DNA from: JAWWOL01 sp033851545
GTDB taxonomy: Bacteria > Actinomycetota > Actinomycetes > JAWWOL01
NCBI GenBank assembly: GCA_033851545.1
Contig: JAWWOO010000072.1
Coordinates: 62,001 to 126,000, forward strand
Direction: 5' to 3'
Length of the DNA stretch: 64,000 nt
Positions within the stretch are counted from its first letter, which is position 1; the number at the start of each line of letters is the position of its first letter. A program made the position numbers and the translations under genes. The notes under the pieces were generated by a model that searched no databases, had not been told where the DNA came from, and saw only the letters and a program-made list of their open reading frames with translations. Of this stretch, positions 1 through 8,814 are shown piece by piece.

Positions 1-217
1 TCACGCGTGATTGTCGGTCCCGACGTTGCGCTGCGTGGCCGCGGCCCGTAGTCTGAACCCAGCCAGGGGGTGGCTAGGGGCGGCGGCTTCGGGTTATCTC
101 TCGGCACTTACTGAACCTGACTTGAGCCATTTCCGTATCAGGTTTTTGATCTTCCGACTCCGTCGTCGGTGGAGATTGCCGTCACAAGCCGACTGACCCT
201 GCGAGCCCCGGAGCATC

Positions 218-3200
218 ATGTCCCCGCTCACCCGTACGACCTCGAAGGCTGCCGGGCTCGTCCTGGCGGCTCTGACGCTGGTCGTCTCGCTGCTCCCGGC
301 GCTGCCTGCGCAGGCGGCGACCACCCTGGCCCAGATCAGCTTCGGCAAGGCCGACATCACGCCACCGGCCGGCTACACAGTCGACAGCGGCCAGGCCTAT
401 ACGGCGGCCCGGGGCTACGGCTGGGTCAACCTCGCGGACGGCAATCCTCAGGACCTCACCGCGAACACCCGCTACAGCTGGAACAAGACGCAGGGCTACA
501 ACACCCTCATCTACATGCAGACCGGCGGGAGCGCCGCGGGCGGGCGATGGGAGTACGCGGTCCCCAACGGCACCTACGACGTCACCGTCACCGCAGGCGA
601 CGCGCGCAGCAACGACGGCGTCAACTACTGCTGCCTCGACGCCACCAACCGGATCACCGTCGAGGGCGTCCTCGCGGTCAACGACTACAAGGCCACCGCT
701 GCGCAGCCGTTGATCACCCAGACCGTCACGGTCGCCGTCACCGACGGCAAGATCACTCTCGATCCGATCGGTGGCATCAACACCAAGTTCGACCGCGTCG
801 TCATCGCCACCTCCACCGGCACTCCGCAGCCGGTCACGCCCGTCATCACCTCGGTGACGCCGGCCCAGGCGGCAACTCAGGTGGCTCTCAACGCAGCGGT
901 CAGCCTCGGGGTCTCCCAGCCGGTCGACCTGACCACGGTCAACGCCGCCAACTTCACCCTCACCGGGCCGGGCGGTGTGGTCGCGGGCAACTACAACGCC
1001 GACGCCGCCGGCGGCACCGCTGCGTTCACGCCGAACGCCAACCTCGCCGTCAACACCGTCTACACGGTCAACGTCACCAGTGGGCTCAAAGCCGCCAACG
1101 GCCAGCCCTTCGCACCGTTCACCAGCCAGTTCACCACCGGCACCGCACCGCCGCCGCTGGCCTCGACGGCCTTCACCAAGCGCGCCTCCGTGCCCGTGCC
1201 CAAGCCCAACGTCCTGACCATCGGACCCGACAACAAGGTGTACGTCGGCACAGCGAGCGGCAAGCTCTTCCGCTTCGACCGCGCGGCCAACGGGACGCTG
1301 AGCAACGGCGAGAACATCACGCCGTTCGGCTCGCGAGTGATCACCGGCCTGGCCTTCGACCCGCTCGACCCGACCAAGCTGTGGGTCACCCACAACTACT
1401 CCGGCTACACCAACGCGCCGCGGATGTCCGGCCACGTCTCGACCTTGACCATCCAGGCCGGGCAGCCGCTGAGCGCAGACGTGGCCAGCGCCGCCGACGT
1501 CATCGTGGGGCTGCCCCGCTCGGTGCATGACCACATGACCAACGGCATCGCGTTCGGGCCGGACAACAAGCTCTACATCGCCCAGGGCGCCAACACCGCC
1601 TACGGTGCGCCCGACGCCTACTGGGGTCCCCGCGGCGAGGCTCCGCTCACCGCGTCGATCCTGGTCGCCGACGTTCACAGCTCCGCGGCGTTCCCCGCCG
1701 CGTCGACCCTCGACGTCAACACCGACGTCGTCGGCACGGTCGAGGACACCGGTTCGGACCCGGCGGCCGGCTACCAGCCGGTGGCCGGTGCGCCGCTGAC
1801 GGTCTACGCCTCCGGCATCCGCAACCCGTTCACCCTGCTCTGGGGGCCGAACGGCTCGCTGTACGCGCCGGTCAACGAGTCGGCGTCCGGTGGCAACACC
1901 CCGTCGCCCGCGAGCAACAACCCGCCGCCGGCGACCAACGTCCAGGCCTACACGGACTACTTCACCAGGATCGCGCCCGGCAAGTACTACGGCCACCCCA
2001 ACCCGGCACAGGGCTACTACACGCTCAACGGCGGCAACCCGACAGCCCAGGGCGACCCGTACGAGGTCACCGAATACCCCGTCGGCGTCCAGCCCGACCC
2101 CAACTGGGCCGCACCCGACTTCGCGATGGGCGTGCACCGCTCACCCGATGGCGCGGCCGTCTACACCAGCACCTCAGCCTTCTCCGGTGCCCTCAAGGGC
2201 AAGATCCTGGTCAGCGAATACTCCAACGGCGACGACCTGGTCGCCGTCAACCTCGACGGCACCGGCAAGCCGGTCAGCGAGGCCGTGCTCCCGGACGCGA
2301 CCAACCCCGGCCAGGCGCTGATCTTCAACAACCCGCTCGGCCTGGCCACCGACGCGAACGGCCTCGTCTACGTCGCGGAGGCACAGTCCGAGACCGACCC
2401 GAGCGCCGGCCTGATCACCCTGCTGGCGCCCGGCGTCGACGCCGTCGTCAACAACGGTGTCCACGTCAACTTCCAGCCCGCCAGCGTCACCGCCCCGAAC
2501 GGCTACTCGGCCGACACCGGCGCCGCTTTCAACGGCACCAGCGGCTGGCAGGACCTCAACGGCGCGCCGCTCGACCTCACGGCCAACACCCGGGTCCGGC
2601 ACAGCGCCACCTCCCCCGACGTCCGCTACGACACCCAGCTGATCATGCAGGCCTTCTCGGGCAGCGGTAACACGACGCCCGGCCAGTGGGTGACCACCCT
2701 GCCCAACGGCCAGTACGACGTGACCGTCACCGTCGGTGACCCGACCGCCACCAACTCGGTGGACGAGATCGTCGCGCAGCCCGGCACCGCCGACGCGACG
2801 ACGATCATCGACCACTTCGCCCCGACCACCGGCAACTACTGGTCGACCCAGACCAAGCGGGTCAAGGTCGCCAACGGCGTGCTCGTGCTGTCGCCGGCGG
2901 GTGGCACGCAGACGAAGATCGACTTCGTCGATGCCGTCCCGGCGGCCGCTGACACACTCGCGCCCAGCGTCAGCCTCAGCCTGGCCGGCCCGCAGTCCGG
3001 CGGCAGCGGCAGTCCGTACGTGGGTCCGGTCACCGTGACGGCCACCGCGACCGACAACGTCGGCGTGACCAGCACGACCTATGTCCTGGACGGAGCGGCG
3101 GCCACGGCCTACACCGGGCCGGTCACCGTCTCGGCGGTCGGTTCGCACACGATCACCGTCACGGCCAAGGACGCGGCCGGCAACCCGGGCACCGCGACGG

Positions 3201-6200
3201 CGACGTTCAGCATCACCAGCAGCGCCCCGACCAGTCTGCACGTCAACTTCGGCACCCAGACCAGCGCTGCGCCTAGCGGCTACGTCAACGACTACGGGCA
3301 GGCGTTCTCCGCCGCGACCGGCTCCGGCTGGGAGAACGCAGCGGACGGCACGCCGGCCTCGCTGGTCGGCAACGGCCGCGAGCGCAACTCGACCCTGTCT
3401 CCCGACAAGCGCTACGACACCTTGGTTCAGCTGCAGCAGACTGCCGCCTCCTCGAGCGGCACGCTGACGCCCGGGCAGTGGGAGTACACGCTGGCCAACG
3501 GTGACTACAACGTGACCGTCGCCGTAGGGGACGCGACCGCGACCAACTCCGTCGACCGGATCACCGCGGAGCCGGGCACGGCCAACGCCGTGGTCGTCAT
3601 CAACAACTTCCAGGCAGTGGCCGGGACGCTGTTCCAGACGGTCACCAAGCGGGTCACCGTCTCGGACGGCCGGCTCACGCTGAGCCCGACCGGCGGCAGC
3701 AACACCAAGATCGATTTCGTCGACGTCGTCCAGGCGCCGCCGCTGGTCGACAGCACTGCGCCGACCGCGTCGATCGCCCTGGCCGGGACACTGGTCAGCG
3801 GCTCCACCTACTCCGGCACGGTCACCGCGACGGTCACCGCAGCTGATGAGGCGCAAGGCACCGGCCTGAAGTCGGTCACCTACTCCCTCGACAGTGGCGC
3901 CGACACCCCGTACACCTCACCGGTGGCGGTCTCCGGCGTCGGCTCGCACACGCTCACCGTGACGGCGACCGACAACTCCAACAACGTCGGCACCGCCACC
4001 AAGACGTGGACGATCAACGCTCCCCCGCCGCCGGACACCACCGCGCCGACCGCCTCGGTGGCCCTCGCGGGCAACCTGGCCGGTGGCGTCTACACCGGTG
4101 ACGTGACGGCGACCGTGACGTCGGCCGACGAGGCAGGCGGGTCCGGGGTCAAGACGGTGACCTACACGCTCGACGGTGGTGCGGTCACGCCGTACACCGC
4201 GCCGGTCGTCGTGCACTCCGCCGGCAGCCACACCCTCAACGTGACGGTGACCGACAACGCCAACAACGTCGGCACGGCCAGCGCCACCTGGACCTCGCAG
4301 CTCGCCGACACCACGGCACCGACCGCGACGGTCAGCCTGGCAGGGACGGTCTACAGCCCGGGCGTCTACACCGGCAACGTCACGGCCACGATCACGGCCG
4401 CTGACGACGCGGGCGGCTCCGGGGTGGCATCGGTCAGCTACGTGCTCGACGGTGGTCCCTCGACCGCGTACACCGCACCGGTCGTGGTCAGCACGGTCGG
4501 CCCGCACACGCTGCAGGTCACCGTGACCGACAACCAGAACAACACGGGCACCGCCTCCAAGTCCTGGACCCAGCAGGCACCGGACACGACTGCGCCCACT
4601 GCCTCGATCGCGCTGTCCGGCTCGGCGGACGTCAACGGGCTCTACACCGGCGACGTCACCGCCACCGTGACCTCGGCGGACGAGGCCGGCGGGTCCGGGG
4701 TCAAGACGGTCACCTACAGCCTCGACGGGGCGGCTGCCAAGTCTTACACCGGCCCCATCACGGTGACCGCCAGCGGTAGTCACAGCATCACCGTGACGGT
4801 GACCGACAACGCGTCCAACGCGGGGACGGCCAGCACCGCCTGGAACCAGCAGGCCGCCGGCACCCCGCACCTCACGGTGACCTCGCCGGACAACGCGCTG
4901 CTCGGGCTCACTGCGCCACGCCTGGTGTTCTCGGCCGTACGCGGCTCCGCGGCACCGCCGGCCCGGTCGTTCACGTTCACCAACGACGGGACGTCGGCGC
5001 TCAACGTGAGCAGCCTCGCCATCGGCGGCACCAACGCCAACAACTGGAAGCTCGCGGTCGGGCAGGCCACCTCGGTGACCATCCCCGCCGGGGGCTCGGT
5101 GCAGGTCAGCATCCAGTTCTCGCCGACCGACCCCACCGGCTGCGCCGACAGCGCAAACCCTTACGCCATAGGCGATGCACTCCGCAACGCGACGCTGACG
5201 TTCAGCACCAACGACCCAGCCCAGGCGACCGGTTCCTCACTGCTGTCCGGCGTCAACTCCTGCTACGCCGGGGGCAACAGCGAGCCGGTGCTTGATCAGC
5301 TGCTGTCGGCGCTGGGCTACACCGACGTGGTCGACACGCAGTACATCGACCGTCGCTACATCGGCCCCAACCGCTGGCAGGCCAACACCGACGAGATCCA
5401 GTCGCCGTACTTCAAGGTGGCCGACTCGACGGCGCCGGTGAGCATCGTGCCCATCGACCACTACGGCAGCGCCAACACCTCGGCCTACCAGAGCACCGGC
5501 TACTACGCGGCGGGCTCGGTGATGGCGTCCAACTCGACATGCAGCAACGCCTGCAAGTCGCTGTGGAAGTTCCCCGCCGACACCGTCTCGGCCGGCGTCA
5601 CGACCTACAACCAGAACCAGAAGCTGCTGCCGGGTGTCACCGGCGTGACCACGTTCCAGCCGGCCGCGTCGGCAGTGTTCGGCATCTTCAGCGGCGACTT
5701 CAGTGACGTCAACTTCACGGACGACTCGTACAACACCGGCCACAGCACCAGCAACGTCAACCTGCCGGTGCCGCACTACCTGCACGACATCCGGGTCTAT
5801 CCGGCCTACGGGCCCGGCCACGTGGCGATTCCGAACGCCTACATCCTCGCCGTCGACCTGAGCCGGGTGCCCGCGTACAAGAACAACGACTTCCAGGACG
5901 TCGTCCTGCTGGTGCGCAACGTCCAGCCCGCGCTCGCCCAGGGCCCGGTGATCGGGGCAGCCACGTCCACCGACCTGACCACCGGCGGTACGGTCACCGC
6001 CAGCTGCGCGGTCACCGGCTTCGACGGCGTGCTGCCGAATACCGGTGGTACGCAGTGCAACGCGGGCAACATCGCGTTCGGCGCCAACGGGCTGACGCTG
6101 ACCAGTACGGCAGGCCAGCTGGCCAACAGCAACCAGCAGAACGCGCTGTACAAGACCTTCGACGCCACCCGCAACGGCTTCACGATCACCGCGCGGGTGC

Positions 6201-6670
6201 TCGGCCCGGTCACCCAGCTGACCAACGACTACCAGCAGATCGGGGCCTGGTTCGGGCCTGACCAGGCCAACTTCATCAAGGTCGAGGCCGAGCACAACGG
6301 CGCCGGGGATCCCAAGCTGACGATGTTCTACAGCGAGAAGGGTGTCTCCGGCACGGTTGCCTCGGTGTCGCTCCCGGCGATGACGACGGCCAGCACGCTG
6401 GACCTGATCATCAAGGGCAACGGCGATGTGCCTGACCCGCTGCCCTACGGCGACCCGTACGGCGTGCACGGGTTCCCGCTCGACGAGCTGACGGTCTACT
6501 ACAGCCTCGACGGCGCGGCACCGGTCCAGGTGGGGACGACCTACAAGTCCCCGGCCGACGTCACCGGCTGGTTCTCGCGGCAGGCCAAGGCGGGCATCCT
6601 GGTGTCCAACTCGGGCTCCACGACGCCGATCTCGGCCACGTTCACCAAGTTCGCGATCACCGCACCCTAG
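218..6670 (+). CDS. Giant secreted multidomain protein (malectin-like, beta-propeller, Ig-like repeats, lectin-like C-terminus)
   Basis: 2150 residues. The ATG at 218 follows a GGAG, and residues 1-34 form a Sec signal peptide ending at AQA. Domains in order: malectin-like (about 36-195); bacterial Ig-like of the SbsA type (about 205-310); a six-bladed-propeller-like region resembling glucose/sorbosone dehydrogenases or NHL (about 315-740, with a 'GPDNKVYVG' blade motif); second malectin-like (745-905); one Ig-like; third malectin-like (1003-1175); four Ig-like repeats each opening 'D(S/T)TAPTA' (1178-1545); a choice-of-anchor/ASPM-like beta domain (about 1550-1690); a unique region; and a concanavalin-like fold (about 1925-2150). 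The whole is built to bind carbohydrate outside the cell. It has no LPxTG motif or C-terminal membrane anchor, so it is probably released or held by sugar binding. Neighbouring GH26 enzymes and polysaccharide genes suggest a role at the exopolysaccharide; this is inference. Confidence 0.85.
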   Translation: MSPLTRTTSKAAGLVLAALTLVVSLLPALPAQAATTLAQISFGKADITPPAGYTVDSGQAYTAARGYGWVNLADGNPQDLTANTRYSWNKTQGYNTLIYMQTGGSAAGGRWEYAVPNGTYDVTVTAGDARSNDGVNYCCLDATNRITVEGVLAVNDYKATAAQPLITQTVTVAVTDGKITLDPIGGINTKFDRVVIATSTGTPQPVTPVITSVTPAQAATQVALNAAVSLGVSQPVDLTTVNAANFTLTGPGGVVAGNYNADAAGGTAAFTPNANLAVNTVYTVNVTSGLKAANGQPFAPFTSQFTTGTAPPPLASTAFTKRASVPVPKPNVLTIGPDNKVYVGTASGKLFRFDRAANGTLSNGENITPFGSRVITGLAFDPLDPTKLWVTHNYSGYTNAPRMSGHVSTLTIQAGQPLSADVASAADVIVGLPRSVHDHMTNGIAFGPDNKLYIAQGANTAYGAPDAYWGPRGEAPLTASILVADVHSSAAFPAASTLDVNTDVVGTVEDTGSDPAAGYQPVAGAPLTVYASGIRNPFTLLWGPNGSLYAPVNESASGGNTPSPASNNPPPATNVQAYTDYFTRIAPGKYYGHPNPAQGYYTLNGGNPTAQGDPYEVTEYPVGVQPDPNWAAPDFAMGVHRSPDGAAVYTSTSAFSGALKGKILVSEYSNGDDLVAVNLDGTGKPVSEAVLPDATNPGQALIFNNPLGLATDANGLVYVAEAQSETDPSAGLITLLAPGVDAVVNNGVHVNFQPASVTAPNGYSADTGAAFNGTSGWQDLNGAPLDLTANTRVRHSATSPDVRYDTQLIMQAFSGSGNTTPGQWVTTLPNGQYDVTVTVGDPTATNSVDEIVAQPGTADATTIIDHFAPTTGNYWSTQTKRVKVANGVLVLSPAGGTQTKIDFVDAVPAAADTLAPSVSLSLAGPQSGGSGSPYVGPVTVTATATDNVGVTSTTYVLDGAAATAYTGPVTVSAVGSHTITVTAKDAAGNPGTATATFSITSSAPTSLHVNFGTQTSAAPSGYVNDYGQAFSAATGSGWENAADGTPASLVGNGRERNSTLSPDKRYDTLVQLQQTAASSSGTLTPGQWEYTLANGDYNVTVAVGDATATNSVDRITAEPGTANAVVVINNFQAVAGTLFQTVTKRVTVSDGRLTLSPTGGSNTKIDFVDVVQAPPLVDSTAPTASIALAGTLVSGSTYSGTVTATVTAADEAQGTGLKSVTYSLDSGADTPYTSPVAVSGVGSHTLTVTATDNSNNVGTATKTWTINAPPPPDTTAPTASVALAGNLAGGVYTGDVTATVTSADEAGGSGVKTVTYTLDGGAVTPYTAPVVVHSAGSHTLNVTVTDNANNVGTASATWTSQLADTTAPTATVSLAGTVYSPGVYTGNVTATITAADDAGGSGVASVSYVLDGGPSTAYTAPVVVSTVGPHTLQVTVTDNQNNTGTASKSWTQQAPDTTAPTASIALSGSADVNGLYTGDVTATVTSADEAGGSGVKTVTYSLDGAAAKSYTGPITVTASGSHSITVTVTDNASNAGTASTAWNQQAAGTPHLTVTSPDNALLGLTAPRLVFSAVRGSAAPPARSFTFTNDGTSALNVSSLAIGGTNANNWKLAVGQATSVTIPAGGSVQVSIQFSPTDPTGCADSANPYAIGDALRNATLTFSTNDPAQATGSSLLSGVNSCYAGGNSEPVLDQLLSALGYTDVVDTQYIDRRYIGPNRWQANTDEIQSPYFKVADSTAPVSIVPIDHYGSANTSAYQSTGYYAAGSVMASNSTCSNACKSLWKFPADTVSAGVTTYNQNQKLLPGVTGVTTFQPAASAVFGIFSGDFSDVNFTDDSYNTGHSTSNVNLPVPHYLHDIRVYPAYGPGHVAIPNAYILAVDLSRVPAYKNNDFQDVVLLVRNVQPALAQGPVIGAATSTDLTTGGTVTASCAVTGFDGVLPNTGGTQCNAGNIAFGANGLTLTSTAGQLANSNQQNALYKTFDATRNGFTITARVLGPVTQLTNDYQQIGAWFGPDQANFIKVEAEHNGAGDPKLTMFYSEKGVSGTVASVSLPAMTTASTLDLIIKGNGDVPDPLPYGDPYGVHGFPLDELTVYYSLDGAAPVQVGTTYKSPADVTGWFSRQAKAGILVSNSGSTTPISATFTKFAITAP
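3749..4843 (+). repeat. Four tandem Ig-like-domain coding repeats
   Basis: Four units of about 275-285 bp begin at 3749, 4034, 4307 and 4583. Each encodes a D-x-TAPTA opening, a 'T(S/A)AD(E/D)A' segment, a 'YxLDGG' turn and a 'GSHTL' strand. They form a rod-like spacer inside the giant secreted protein and are a likely site of recombination-driven length change. Confidence 0.85.
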
Positions 6671-6681
6671 TCATCACGTGA

Positions 6682-6715
6682 ACGGCCGGCGGCTATCAGG
6701 CTGCCGGCCGTTTTC
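6682..6715 (+). terminator. Rho-independent terminator after the giant protein gene
   Basis: A perfect 9-bp stem (ACGGCCGGC at 6682-6690, GCCGGCCGT at 6703-6711) closes a 12-base loop and runs into TTTTCC. It lies 12 bases past the stop codon. Confidence 0.8.
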
Positions 6716-6887
6716 CGTCTCGCAACGCTCTGTAGGCCCCGTACCTCCGCTTCCTGCGGGGACGCCCGGAATCGTATGTACGGAGCGTTAAATCTCGCCC
6801 CGGACCTTGTCCGAATCTGTCGGTTGAGACCCGAATGGGCTAGTCTGGCGCCGTCCCCGCCATTGGGAGGGGACGTCCTCGCGTGCA

Positions 6888-7062
6888 ACGCCGAGTCCTG
6901 CCCGGCGCGAGGGCACCTGCGGCTGTACAAGGGCAGGAGCGGGGGACCCAGGTTCCTCGGTGGTACGTGATCTTGGCGTTCCCACCTCGGGGTGAAGCCA
7001 CTTTTCTTGCGGTGGCGGGGCGAGCCTCTTAGCCCTAACCCGACAGCTGACCTCGCAGGCGT
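6888..7062 (+). promoter_or_regulatory. c-di-AMP riboswitch (ydaO/yuaA class)
   Basis: The conserved ydaO-class elements occur in order: GCCGAGTCCTGCC, GAGCGGGGGACCCA, CGGGGTGAA, then GAGCCTCTTAGCCC, AACCCGACAGCTGACCTCG and CAGGCGT. Helix P1 is ACGCC (6888-6892) with GGCGT (7058-7062). The aptamer ends 16 bases before the GH26 start at 7079, so the switch-over could act on transcription or on the ribosome binding site; no obvious terminator stem separates them. In actinobacteria this class commonly precedes secreted cell-wall hydrolases; here it precedes a secreted glycosidase. A stable GTCCCC/GGGGAC hairpin lies just upstream (about 6853-6876). Confidence 0.9.
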
Positions 7063-7078
7063 GTGTGAGAGGACAACC

Positions 7079-8593
7079 ATGAATAGCACCATGCCTGGTG
7101 CCGGCCGTCCCGGTCGCCACCAACCCTCAGCTGTGCTCTTGGCTGCGGATGCGCCAGCGCCGGTCTCAGCGCGCCGTCCCCGGCATCGCTTCCGCAGCCT
7201 CGCAGGCGTTTTCTCCGCGGTCCTCGCCTTCGGCGTCGCGGCCCAGCTGCACGTCTTCGGCACCGCGGGCGAGGGAAGGGCCTCTGCCGCGGTGGCCATC
7301 CAGCCGCTCGTCGCAGGCAAGACGTTGTCCGGTGTCGTCGGCAAGGGCGGCCAGAGTGCCGTCTCGTCCTTCGGCAACTGGCGTGGCCGCTCGGTCGACG
7401 TCGTGACCAACTACCTGGGTACGAGCACCTGGAACGGCATCACCAACGTCGCGGGTGAGGGCCTGACCAACTACTGGGCCGGCTCCTCGGCCCACCGCGT
7501 GTGGTCGGTGCCGATGCTGCCGCTCAGCGAGTCGGCGTCGCTGACGACCGAGGCCAGTGGTGGCTACAACAGCAAGTTCGCGACCGTGGCCAAGGCGCTG
7601 ATCGCCGGCGGCGACGGCTCGTCCACCATCCGGCTCGGCTGGGAGATGACCGGCGACTGGTACCCATGGGCCGGTGCCAAGAACCCCTCGGCCTTCATCG
7701 GCGCGTGGCGCCAGATCGTCACCACGATGCGCGCCCAGGCCGGCGCCCACTTCACGTTCGACTTCAACATCGCGATGTTCAACTCCGACCCGTCCAAGCT
7801 CTGGCCGGGCGACAACTACGTCGACCTGGTCGGTGCGGACAACTACGACGACTCGTGGGCCTGGTCCTACGCCCCGACCGACCACGCGAAGGTGTGGAAC
7901 TACATCCGGACCGGACCGTACGGGCTGGACTGGCTGGGCAACTTCGCCAAGTCCCATGGCAAGCGGCTGAGCTTCCCGGAGTGGGGTGTCTCCAAGCGCT
8001 GTGACGGCCACGGCGGCGGCGACGACCCGTACTTCATGCAGCAGTTCCACAACTGGATGGCCTCGCACGACGTCGCGTACGAGACCTACAGCGAGTTCGC
8101 GGAGAGCTCCTGCCGCAACTTCGTGCTGACCAGCGGCGCCTTCCCGAACGCGGCCTACCTCTACCAGCAGCTCTCGAAGGCCGGCCCGATCTACTACGGC
8201 GGTGGCAGCACGACCCCGCCGCCCACGACACCGCCCACCACGGCGCCGGCCCCCACCGGTTCCCTGGCCGTCGCCTCCGTCCGGGCCAGCGCCCTCGCTA
8301 ACCGCTCGGGCAGCTGGGCGCTCCAGGGCTCCTCGCTGAGCAGCAACCGCTACATCTACGTCAATGCGCCCAGCGGCACCACCAAGGTGCAGTTCTGGCT
8401 CGACAAGGCGACCAGCAACACGCCGACCAGGACCGAGACCTGGGCTCCGTGGGACTTCTCCGGCACCAGCGGGTCGGTCGAGCTGCCGTGGAACGCCAGC
8501 GGCACCTGGGCCGGCACGCACACGCTGATCGTGCATGCCACGTTGTCCAGTGGTGCCGTGCAGTCGGTCACGGTGACCTTCGGCACCAAGTAA
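7079..8593 (+). CDS. Secreted GH26-like glycoside hydrolase (paralogue A)
   Basis: 504 residues. An in-frame ATG at 6992 lies inside the riboswitch; the ATG at 7079 with GAGAGGA just upstream is preferred. A long basic N-region precedes a hydrophobic signal segment (about residues 40-65). The catalytic module (about 75-375) has clan GH-A/GH26 signatures: acid/base candidate E189 in 'RLGWEMTGDW' and nucleophile candidate E301 in 'FPEWGV', plus a conserved 'GHGGGDDPYF' segment shared by all four paralogues here. A short Pro/Thr linker and a beta-rich domain of about 100 residues follow. Characterised GH26 enzymes are mostly beta-mannanases, but the Trp before the acid/base Glu, where classical members have His, makes the substrate uncertain. 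It probably trims or cleaves an extracellular polysaccharide; the preceding c-di-AMP riboswitch indicates control. Confidence 0.85.
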   Translation: MNSTMPGAGRPGRHQPSAVLLAADAPAPVSARRPRHRFRSLAGVFSAVLAFGVAAQLHVFGTAGEGRASAAVAIQPLVAGKTLSGVVGKGGQSAVSSFGNWRGRSVDVVTNYLGTSTWNGITNVAGEGLTNYWAGSSAHRVWSVPMLPLSESASLTTEASGGYNSKFATVAKALIAGGDGSSTIRLGWEMTGDWYPWAGAKNPSAFIGAWRQIVTTMRAQAGAHFTFDFNIAMFNSDPSKLWPGDNYVDLVGADNYDDSWAWSYAPTDHAKVWNYIRTGPYGLDWLGNFAKSHGKRLSFPEWGVSKRCDGHGGGDDPYFMQQFHNWMASHDVAYETYSEFAESSCRNFVLTSGAFPNAAYLYQQLSKAGPIYYGGGSTTPPPTTPPTTAPAPTGSLAVASVRASALANRSGSWALQGSSLSSNRYIYVNAPSGTTKVQFWLDKATSNTPTRTETWAPWDFSGTSGSVELPWNASGTWAGTHTLIVHATLSSGAVQSVTVTFGTK

Positions 8594-8610
8594 CCCTCGC
8601 GCCACCTGCC

Positions 8611-8640
8611 GGGCCGGTCTCCCTCACGGGAGGCCGGCCC
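8611..8640 (+). terminator. Terminator-like hairpin after GH26 paralogue A
   Basis: GGGCCGG(TCT)CCC pairs with GGGAGGCCGGCCC around a TCAC loop. There is no strong T-run, as is common in high-G+C actinomycetes. Confidence 0.6.
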
Positions 8641-8762
8641 GTCGGCGTCTGCGGCGTCTGTCCGCTTTGTCTGCGGCGCAGGTGCACGCCCGATGAACGC
8701 TGGCCGCACATCCGTCTGTGCGCGCGGGCGCGTCACCCGGTCGGCCTAGTGTCGGGAGCATA

Positions 8763-8797
8763 GAAGTCTCGTCCCCGCCCCCGTGGCGGGGACTTCT
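8763..8797 (+). promoter_or_regulatory. Stable hairpin in the leader of GH26 paralogue B
   Basis: A 9-bp stem GTCCCCGCC/GGCGGGGAC (8771-8779 with 8785-8793) is flanked by GAAG/CTTC and followed by TTGG, 18 bases before the next start codon. It could be an attenuator, an RNA-stability element or the tail of an unrecognised leader. A TAGTGT -10-like hexamer lies just upstream, near 8748. Confidence 0.4.
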
Positions 8798-8814
8798 TGG
8801 TGTGAGGGGTAGTC

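Noticed and set aside
182..2137. Long minus-strand frame opposite the giant secreted protein
   Set aside because: Composition is dominated by Arg/Gly/Val from antisense GC-rich codons; no start site, motif or context.
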